From: an uncultured Alphaproteobacteria bacterium
Lineage (GTDB): Bacteria; Pseudomonadota; Alphaproteobacteria; Caulobacterales; Aquidulcibacteraceae
Reading direction: 5' to 3'
NCBI GenBank assembly: GCA_937967725.1
Contig: CALBSY010000500.1
Location: 1 to 7,314, forward strand
DNA length: 7,314 nucleotides
The stretch's first letter is position 1; each line of letters starts with the position of its first letter. A program made the translations under genes and the position numbers. The notes beneath the pieces were generated by a model that made no database searches, had not been told where the DNA came from, and was given only the letters and a program-made list of their open reading frames with translations. Below are positions 1-4,935 of this stretch, one piece after another.

Positions 1-516
1 CATGCGAGCGCCGAACGACCACACGACACCCCGCTTGGCGCAGGGCAGTTCCAGCGCGCGGCCCTCGGCTTCGCGCAGCAGAGCGGCGTAATCCGCCGGC
101 GTCTCGTCATCGCGCTCCAGCCCGGAAATGCCGATGAAGCGCGCCTGCGCCAGCGGCGCTTCAACAAGGCCGAGGCCTTCCCACAATGGACGGTCGTAAT
201 CGCCGGGGCCGATCTTATACATCGGGCCCGGCGCGCGGGCCGCGAGCTCGGCGCGGATAGCGTCGCCAGACGTGACAATGGCGTCCCACGCATCGCGTGG
301 CACGCCGAGGCGTTCGAGTTGCGGCGGGATCGACGTTCGCGGTTTCGGGACGTTGGTAAGCAGAACAACCGTTTTGCCGGCAGCGCGCAGTTTTTGCAGC
401 GCCGCGACCGCCGACGCATAGGGCTTGCGCCCGTTATGCACCACGCCCCACAGATCGCAAAAGATAGCGTCGTAACGCGGAGCAATCGCGTCGATGCTGT
501 TTAACGCGTGCGTCAA
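1..516 (-). CDS. Class IIA HAD-superfamily hydrolase, NagD-like (3' end lies outside the window)
   Basis: Reading leftward from a TTG at 514-516 gives 172 uninterrupted residues to the window edge. HAD motif I is at about residues 19-26 (F-C-D-L-W-G-V-V, nucleophile D21) and is followed by H-N-G. Motif II is V-V-L-L-T-N (T54, N55). V-T-S-G-D follows at 81-85 and a D-D-E-T-P stretch near 136-140. These match the alphaproteobacterial class IIA HAD group related to NagD, in which Trp commonly stands where other HAD phosphatases have the second Asp of D-x-D. A cytosolic phosphatase is expected; the substrate is not known. The TTG start is chosen because GGAG at 525-528 lies 8 bases upstream and the start overlaps the kinase stop as TTGA. 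Residues 159-163 read C-A-K-R-G where the family usually has C-A-N-P-D, so a frameshift near the edge is possible. The C-terminal part, including motif III/IV, is not visible. Confidence 0.85.
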   Translation of the reverse strand, partial: MTHALNSIDAIAPRYDAIFCDLWGVVHNGRKPYASAVAALQKLRAAGKTVVLLTNVPKPRTSIPPQLERLGVPRDAWDAIVTSGDAIRAELAARAPGPMYKIGPGDYDRPLWEGLGLVEAPLAQARFIGISGLERDDETPADYAALLREAEGRALELPCAKRGVVWSFGARM

Positions 517-1121
517 GCAAGCAACTCCGCAATGCGCGACGCGTCGGCATCGGCTTGATCGGGGCCGGCGTCGAAGGGAGACGTCAGCACCAGGTCGGCG
601 AAGGCGCGCTGCGGCGCGACATGGGCCTCGTGCATCGGACGCACGGTCGCGAAGAATTGCGTCAGCACCGTGCGCGGCGTGCGCCCGCGCGCCTCGACGT
701 CGCGGATCATGCGCCGGCCGAGCCGCAGCGCTTCGTCAGCGTCGATGAAGACTTTGAGATCGAACGCTGCACGCAGGTCGGGCGGGACCAACAAATGGAT
801 GCCTTCCACAATCAGCGTGTCGGCATGCGCGATGCGTTCGACGTGCGGCAGGCGGCGGTGGGTGACGAGATCGTACACCGGCTTGTCGAATGCCTCGCCG
901 CTCCGCGCTAGCGCCAGGTGGTCGCGCAGGAGGCCGTGCTCCTTCGCCTGCGGTGCGTCGAAATTGTAGGCGCCCGCATCGAAGTCCGGGATGGTCGAGG
1001 CGCAGCGATAATAATCGTCTTCCGCGATCACCACTGCGCCTGCGCCAAGCCGCCGCGCTAAAGCGCGAGCGAGCGTGGTTTTGCCGGCGCCCGAGCCTCC
1101 GGTGATGGCGACGATTTTCAA
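513..1121 (-). CDS. udk: Uridine kinase-like P-loop kinase
   Basis: A complete 202-residue protein, close to the length of bacterial uridine kinases (about 210). Walker A is G-G-S-G-A-G-K-T at 8-15. It is followed by D-D-Y-Y at 35-38, N-F-D-A-P at 53-57, Y-D-x-x-T-H at 83-88, V-E-G at 105-107, and an R-R-x-x-R-D-V-x-x-R-G lid-like stretch at 136-146. This order is that of the uridine kinase/phosphoribulokinase family. Family members phosphorylate uridine and cytidine to UMP and CMP with ATP or GTP in pyrimidine salvage in the cytosol. The start is TTG at 1119-1121; no ATG or GTG fits, and no clear Shine-Dalgarno precedes it. The gene begins 73 bases after the EAL-domain gene on the same strand and overlaps the HAD gene at TTGA. 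A related small-molecule kinase of the same fold is possible, so the gene symbol is tentative. Confidence 0.85.
   Translation of the reverse strand: MKIVAITGGSGAGKTTLARALARRLGAGAVVIAEDDYYRCASTIPDFDAGAYNFDAPQAKEHGLLRDHLALARSGEAFDKPVYDLVTHRRLPHVERIAHADTLIVEGIHLLVPPDLRAAFDLKVFIDADEALRLGRRMIRDVEARGRTPRTVLTQFFATVRPMHEAHVAPQRAFADLVLTSPFDAGPDQADADASRIAELLA
525..528 (-). promoter_or_regulatory. Shine-Dalgarno GGAG for the HAD gene's TTG start
   Basis: GGAG on the minus strand lies 8 bases before the TTG at 514-516, inside the last codons of the kinase gene. There is no ATG or GTG nearby in that frame, so this site decides the start. It also implies that translation of the HAD gene depends on ribosomes finishing the kinase gene. 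Confidence 0.65.
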
Positions 1122-1154
1122 GCGACCAGTGAGTAGCGAATAGCGAACAGCGGC
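1120..1154. repeat. Degenerate heptamer tandem repeat at the kinase start
   Basis: Five consecutive 7-base units can be read on the plus strand: aagcgac, cagtgag, tagcgaa, tagcgaa, cagcggc. The two central units (1134-1140 and 1141-1147) are identical; the outer ones share the AG-x-G core. The tract fills about half of the 73-base gap between the EAL-domain gene and the kinase, and its first unit overlaps the TTG start. It sits where a ribosome binding site would be expected, and none is visible. I have the impression that short intergenic TAGCGAA-type tracts recur in alphaproteobacterial genomes, but this cannot be tested within the window. Confidence 0.6.
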
Positions 1155-1194
1155 GCCAGTGCGTGAATTCGCCCAGCGCTTTTCGGCTCTTCGG

Positions 1195-2490
1195 TCAGGC
1201 CACGCCGCGCGACTGCTGCTTGAGGTAGAAATCGCGAGGCGGGGCGGTTTCTTCCATCAGGCTTTCCTTGATCGCGCGCGGCGTGCCGAACAGATGGCCT
1301 TGGCCATAGGGTACGTCGAGATCGAGCACTTCGAGCACGGCGTCTTCGCTCTCGATCCGCTCCGCGATCAGGTCGACGCCGTAACGCTGGAACACCGCGG
1401 CGATGTCGGTGGCCTCGATCTCGCGCGTGATGGCCGAACGCGGACGAACACCGCTGACGACATATTGCTCGACCAGCAGGTAGGCCGGAATTTTGGCGTA
1501 GCGCACGCCCGAGCGTTCGAGGTCGGGCAGATCGATCTCGCCGGAGGTGATCCTATCGATCGAGAAGCGGAAGCCGAGATCGACCAGTTTCGACATGGCG
1601 CGCGCTTCGATTGACGTGCGCGCTTCGTACGCGGCTTGCGGAATCTCGAAGATGACGCTGCCGGCGAGGTCGCGGTTTTCGCGCATGAAGTCGAGGAATT
1701 GCGGGAAGAAGTGCTCGTCGCCGAGTAGGGCGGGCGAGAGGTTGCAGAAAATGCCGATGCGGCGATCCTGCTTCATCAGCTTGCGGACGATCTGTACGCA
1801 GCGGAACAGCAGCACATTGTCGATGGTCGACATCAGACCCGCCTGTTCGGCCGCGGGGATGAATTCTTGCGGCAGAATGAGACGGCCGGTGGAATCCTTT
1901 AGCCGCGTGAAGCCCTCGTAGAACGACGTCTTGCGCTGCGGCAGTTGCACGATCGGCTGCAGGTAGAGTTCGACGCGATTTTCCACCAGCGCCTCGCGCA
2001 CCAAATCGATCGGTCCCATGGTGGCGGCGGGATGGATCGGCGTCACGTTCGGCGCGGCCTGGATTTGCTGCAGCCGCGCATCGAGCGTGGCCCCTAGCTT
2101 GTCGACGATCTGATCGATCAGTCTAAGTTCGATCGGCCCGTCGCGGCGCGGCTCGATCTGCTGCGGCGCGGCCGGGGCGCCGAACGCAATCTGCGTTTCG
2201 AGCGAATCCATGCGCGTCTGCATCGCCTCGATGTCGGCGTGGATTTCACGATGCGCGGTGCGCAGGCGATCGCTGTCGGTGCGGATGCGCTTCTCGACGC
2301 GGCTGACGCGGCCGGCTGCGGAACTGGCGGCGATGCCCGCGTGCGTCACCGCGCAGGCGCAGAATAGCGCGATCCCGCCCAAGAACGATGCGCCGAGATC
2401 CTCGCCGCCGACCTGGTTGAGCGCGAGGCCCACGGTGAGCGAGATCGTCGCGTAAGCGAGGTAGAGCAGGATGTGCGTGATGATAGGCAT
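1195..2490 (-). CDS. tipF: TipF-like membrane protein with degenerate EAL domain (flagellum positioning, c-di-GMP effector)
   Basis: A complete 431-residue protein. Two hydrophobic segments lie at about 5-25 and 33-57, a charged heptad-rich coiled-coil region at 62-105, a Pro/Ala-rich linker, and an EAL-type domain at about 160-405. This order (two membrane helices, coiled coil, cytoplasmic EAL) is that of Caulobacter TipF, a c-di-GMP-binding factor that helps place the flagellar motor at the new pole. The signature is degenerate: Y-E-G-F at 191-194 replaces E-A-L, and S-I-D-R at 310-313 replaces the D-D-F-G-T-G stretch, losing the second Asp. E192, N250, E282, D312, K333, E377 and Q397 remain at positions corresponding to ligand or metal contacts. 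Binding without hydrolysis is therefore likely. The start is ATG with GAGG at 2500-2503, 9 bases upstream. It lies 93 bases downstream of the TauE-family gene. A different inactive EAL protein is the main alternative. Confidence 0.8.
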   Translation of the reverse strand: MPIITHILLYLAYATISLTVGLALNQVGGEDLGASFLGGIALFCACAVTHAGIAASSAAGRVSRVEKRIRTDSDRLRTAHREIHADIEAMQTRMDSLETQIAFGAPAAPQQIEPRRDGPIELRLIDQIVDKLGATLDARLQQIQAAPNVTPIHPAATMGPIDLVREALVENRVELYLQPIVQLPQRKTSFYEGFTRLKDSTGRLILPQEFIPAAEQAGLMSTIDNVLLFRCVQIVRKLMKQDRRIGIFCNLSPALLGDEHFFPQFLDFMRENRDLAGSVIFEIPQAAYEARTSIEARAMSKLVDLGFRFSIDRITSGEIDLPDLERSGVRYAKIPAYLLVEQYVVSGVRPRSAITREIEATDIAAVFQRYGVDLIAERIESEDAVLEVLDLDVPYGQGHLFGTPRAIKESLMEETAPPRDFYLKQQSRGVA

Positions 2491-2583
2491 GTTTTGCCGC
2501 CTCGAATCGTGCGTGAACCATGGGACGAGGCGTCGGGTTGCCCATTCCTTAATTGTGGTGCGGACGCTGTGAGCAAACGCGGC

Positions 2584-3339
2584 TCATGACGAGAGAAATA
2601 ATTGCGCCGCCTGAATGAGATAGATGACGCCGAGCCCCGTTACGATCCAGCGCGTCCATTTCAGGAAGTCCACGTCGCTGATGCGGTTCAGCACCATGCC
2701 GCCGAGCCATGCGCCGATCATGGCGAGCGGCGCGGCGACGGCGAAGAACCACCAGGGCGGCAGCCCGGTCGTTGCGGCGCCGAGCAGAGAGACGCCGTAG
2801 AAAGTCATCTTCACGGTGTGGCTGAAGGCCTGTGTCGCCGCTTTGGTGGCGACGATCTGGTGGCGCGTCAGCGTGGTGCGCACGAAGAACACATCGAGCA
2901 GCGGGCCGGAGACGCCGGCCAGAACGTTGAGACCGGTCACGGAAAGGCCGCACGCCACCGCGTGCCACGGTTTAGCGGCGTCGAGGTTGAAGCGCTTCTT
3001 GGGGAGCCAGGCGAGCCCCGGAACCAGGCCGAGCAACAAGTACACCCAGGCCTTGGTCGGATCGTAAGTCACCAAAGCCAAAGCGCCGGCCGCGACGGCT
3101 GAGCCGACGCCGTAGAACAGGATGATGCGCCAGTCGATGTGGCGGCGGTGCAGCACCGCGCGCCAGCCGTTGGAGACGAACTGCACCGCGCCGTGCGTGA
3201 CCATCGCTGCTGAAACCGGCATCGCCAGCGTCAGCGCGCCCATCAGCATCAGCCCGCCGGCCATGCCGAACACGCCGGAGACGGTCGCGGTAACGAGAAC
3301 AACGAGGAGAAGGATCAGGGTGCTTGTGAACGATGCCAC
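2584..3339 (-). CDS. TauE/SafE-family (DUF81) membrane transporter
   Basis: About 251 residues, strongly hydrophobic, with some seven or eight membrane segments (roughly 6-25, 30-50, 73-92, 98-113, 127-147, 180-193, 197-216 and 232-248). The two halves resemble each other: G-V-F-G-M-A-G-G near 22-29 followed by the T-H-G-A-V-Q-F-V-S-N stretch, and G-L-N-V-L-A-G-V-S-G-P near 136-146 followed by the K-A-A-T-Q-A-F-S-H stretch. This two-fold arrangement is typical of TauE/SafE proteins, which export sulfite, sulfoacetate or other organosulfur anions; substrates of most members are unknown. I place the start at GTG 3337-3339 because a full GGAGG lies 5 bases upstream. An ATG at 3349-3351 in the same frame would add four residues but has no ribosome binding site. 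No sulfur-metabolism gene is adjacent, so the substrate cannot be inferred. Confidence 0.85.
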   Translation of the reverse strand: MASFTSTLILLLVVLVTATVSGVFGMAGGLMLMGALTLAMPVSAAMVTHGAVQFVSNGWRAVLHRRHIDWRIILFYGVGSAVAAGALALVTYDPTKAWVYLLLGLVPGLAWLPKKRFNLDAAKPWHAVACGLSVTGLNVLAGVSGPLLDVFFVRTTLTRHQIVATKAATQAFSHTVKMTFYGVSLLGAATTGLPPWWFFAVAAPLAMIGAWLGGMVLNRISDVDFLKWTRWIVTGLGVIYLIQAAQLFLSS

Positions 3340-3344
3340 GCGCG

Positions 3345-3349
3345 CCTCC
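3345..3349 (-). promoter_or_regulatory. Shine-Dalgarno GGAGG that decides the TauE-family start
   Basis: GGAGG on the minus strand lies 5 bases before GTG at 3337-3339. Its first G is the last base of the in-frame ATG at 3349-3351, so that ATG is probably part of the leader rather than the start. Confidence 0.55.
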
Positions 3350-3351
3350 AT

Positions 3352-3542
3352 GTTTTGAGTTGGAGAACGGCGCGGCGGGGAGCGCCCCGGTTGGCCGCGT
3401 GAAGCGGCGCTCGCGTCAAGGGGTGTTTACGCGCGTTCGGGCGGATTGCAAAGCGCCCCAACTGAGCCCCGTAGCGATATTGGACGAAGCGCGCACCAGT
3501 CGGCTATGGCCGAAGAACTCAGTCGTCAGGGCCGGGCAGCCG
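3352..3542. promoter_or_regulatory. Divergent intergenic region between the TauE-family and TraB-like genes
   Basis: The largest gap in the window, about 190-200 bases between two genes reading apart, so both promoters should lie here. A short perfect hairpin, CGGGG-AGCG-CCCCG, is at 3376-3389, near the TauE-family gene and in its probable leader. I could not identify a convincing -35/-10 pair: a TTGCAA at 3446-3451 resembles a -35 box but has no good -10 at 16-18 bases. An open frame runs through this stretch into the TraB-like gene, but its translation does not resemble that family. Confidence 0.4.
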
Positions 3543-4289
3543 ATGCAGCTTCTAGATAGTTCAGATTGGGGGCTTAGGTCTGCTCGCCTGACCTTTAGGA
3601 GCGCAGCATCAAACGTCACCGTAACGCTGTTTCCAATGATTCACTTGGGAGAGGCGGCGTTCTACGAAGCTGTCTATCGCGACGCTTGCGCTCACGACGC
3701 GGTCTTGGTGGAGGGAGTCCGTTCGCCAATCACTACCCGGGTGACGCGCGCCTATAGGTGGATCGAAGGCGCTAAGAAAATCGGCTTGGTTGTGCAGCCG
3801 CGCCACCCGCCTCAATCAGAGTCAAAAGCAACTATAATTCACGCGGACCTGTCCGGTGAGGAGTTCGAGCAACATTGGCGGAAAGTGCCAATTCACCTGC
3901 GACTGCTGCTCTACCTGGGCGCTCCCATCTATGCACTGTATTACCGTTGGTTCGGCAGCAGGGCGTCTTTGGCAAAAGGGCATGCCCTGGATGATTTGCC
4001 GAGCCGCGATGAAACACTTCGATGGACTCCAGAGTTTGCTTCGCTTGATGAGGCTATTCTCACAGAGCGGGATAAGCGACTCATAGAAGTAATGAGTGAT
4101 TATCTTGATGAGACAACATCCGAATCCCGCCGATTAGCCGTCGTGTATGGGGCTCGCCACATGCGAGCCGTCATCAAGGAGCTGACCCGCAAGCGAACTT
4201 TCCACTGTGTGGAGAGTGAGTGGATGCTAATCTTCCCGCTGGAGCGGGAGGCCGACTTAGTGCCTGTTCTCGGCGACGAGCAGTCCTAG
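3543..4289 (+). CDS. TraB/GumN-like family protein of low GC content
   Basis: From ATG 3543 the protein has 248 residues. Near the N-terminus is a beta-strand-like V-T-V-T-L-F-P-M-I-H-L-G-E (25-37) followed by F-Y at 40-41, then V-L-V-E-G-V at 54-59, E-R-D at 175-177, and V-V-Y-G-A-R-H at 200-206 (a G-x-x-H motif). This combination is seen in the TraB/PrgY/GumN/Tiki group, whose known members include peptidase-like metalloenzymes and pheromone-shutdown proteins; the function of bacterial chromosomal members is mostly unknown. A hydrophobic stretch at 119-137 could associate with membrane, and there is no signal peptide. The frame is open upstream to 3333, but those residues are Arg-rich and unlike the family, so I prefer 3543. 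The Shine-Dalgarno is weak (AGGG at 3528-3531). GC is well below the neighbours and A/T-ending codons are common, suggesting transfer. The end shares CTAG with the convergent acetyltransferase gene. Confidence 0.65.
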   Translation: MQLLDSSDWGLRSARLTFRSAASNVTVTLFPMIHLGEAAFYEAVYRDACAHDAVLVEGVRSPITTRVTRAYRWIEGAKKIGLVVQPRHPPQSESKATIIHADLSGEEFEQHWRKVPIHLRLLLYLGAPIYALYYRWFGSRASLAKGHALDDLPSRDETLRWTPEFASLDEAILTERDKRLIEVMSDYLDETTSESRRLAVVYGARHMRAVIKELTRKRTFHCVESEWMLIFPLEREADLVPVLGDEQS

Positions 4290-4873
4290 GCAGAAAGTCT
4301 CGCCTCGATACGCGCGCGCAATTCGGGCCAGTCCTCGCGGATCACAGAGAAGTACGCGTTGTCGCGCATCGTGCCGTTGGGGCGGCGCACGTGGCGGCGG
4401 AACACGCCCTCGAACGTCGCGCCCAGCTTGGTGAGCGCCGCGCGCGATTGCGCGTTGATGGCGTCGGTCTTGAACTCCACCCGCTCGGCGCCGCAGGCGA
4501 AGGCGTGTTCGAGCAGCAGCAGCTTGGCGGCGGGGTTGATCGCCGTGCCTTGCGCTTCGCGCACATACCAGGTGCCGCCGATCTCTACACCGGCATGCTC
4601 GGGCCGGATGGTGAGGTAGCAGGATTGGCCGACGATCTCGCCGCTTGGGCGCATCACCGCGTGCGGCATCCAGCGCCCTGCGTCCTGTTCGGCGCGCAGC
4701 CAATCGAACCAGGCGCCGAAGCCGCGCTCGCTGATCGGAAACGGCATGTGGGCGAAGATCGAGATGTCGCGCTCGGCCGCCGCGGTGAGGCCGGCGCGGT
4801 GCCGCTCCTCGAACGGCGCCAGCCGCACGAAGCGGTTTTCGAGTGTCGTTGCGGCAAGCTTCATCGCCTGCAT
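4286..4873 (-). CDS. GNAT-family N-acetyltransferase, RimJ/RimL-like
   Basis: A complete 195-residue protein of usual length for this group. The N-terminus T-L-E-N-R-F-V-R-L-A-P (10-20) is the typical opening of RimJ/RimL-type acetyltransferases. The acetyl-CoA binding region includes V-E-I-G-G-T-W-Y (96-103) and Q-G-T-A-I-N at 108-113, leading into the K-L-L-L-L-E-H-A-F helix (117-125); Ala111 stands where many relatives have Gly. D-A-I-N-A-Q-S at 137-143 and L-G-A at 150-152 are the conserved D-x-x-N-x-x-S and L-G-A motifs. It probably acetylates an amino group on a small molecule or protein N-terminus in the cytosol; the substrate is unknown. ATG at 4871-4873 or at 4862-4864 could be the start, and neither has a well-spaced ribosome binding site. 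It is divergent from the acyl-CoA dehydrogenase gene and convergent, with overlapping stops, with the TraB-like gene. Confidence 0.88.
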   Translation of the reverse strand: MQAMKLAATTLENRFVRLAPFEERHRAGLTAAAERDISIFAHMPFPISERGFGAWFDWLRAEQDAGRWMPHAVMRPSGEIVGQSCYLTIRPEHAGVEIGGTWYVREAQGTAINPAAKLLLLEHAFACGAERVEFKTDAINAQSRAALTKLGATFEGVFRRHVRRPNGTMRDNAYFSVIREDWPELRARIEARLSA

Positions 4874-4935
4874 TGGTCCCCGGCGCCCCGGGCTTTAGCG
4901 TGCGTTGCAACAATCCGCCAGCGCCGGAGGACGCC
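4874..4935. promoter_or_regulatory. Divergent control region between acetyltransferase and acyl-CoA dehydrogenase genes
   Basis: Sixty-two bases separate the two starts, so both promoters must be here or inside the coding ends. A perfect 8-base palindrome GTTGCAAC lies at 4904-4911, and GGCGCC at 4882-4887. Neither is assigned to a known regulator. No strong -35/-10 pair is evident. Confidence 0.35.
4926..4930 (+). promoter_or_regulatory. Shine-Dalgarno GGAGG for the acyl-CoA dehydrogenase
   Basis: A full GGAGG lies 5 bases before ATG 4936. It sets the start there rather than at an upstream in-frame ATG at 4843, which would overlap the divergent acetyltransferase coding region and add a Pro-rich leader unlike the family. 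Confidence 0.75.

Noticed and set aside
1159..1614. Plus-strand open frame of 151 codons
   Set aside because: Antisense to the EAL domain of the TipF-like gene; a typical mirror frame in high-GC DNA.
2602..3102. Plus-strand open frame of 166 codons
   Set aside because: Antisense to the TauE-family gene, with His/Glu/Arg-rich translation and no motif.
3446..3481. Promoter for the TraB-like gene (TTGCAA followed by GATATT)
   Set aside because: The spacing between the two boxes is 24 bases, too long for a normal sigma-70 type promoter.
3333..3542. N-terminal extension of the TraB-like protein from ATG 3333
   Set aside because: It would overlap the start of the divergent TauE-family gene and add 70 Arg-rich residues unlike the family; the conserved part begins just after ATG 3543.
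4843..4935. N-terminal extension of the acyl-CoA dehydrogenase from ATG 4843
   Set aside because: GGAGG sits directly before ATG 4936, and the extension overlaps the divergent acetyltransferase gene and is Pro-rich.
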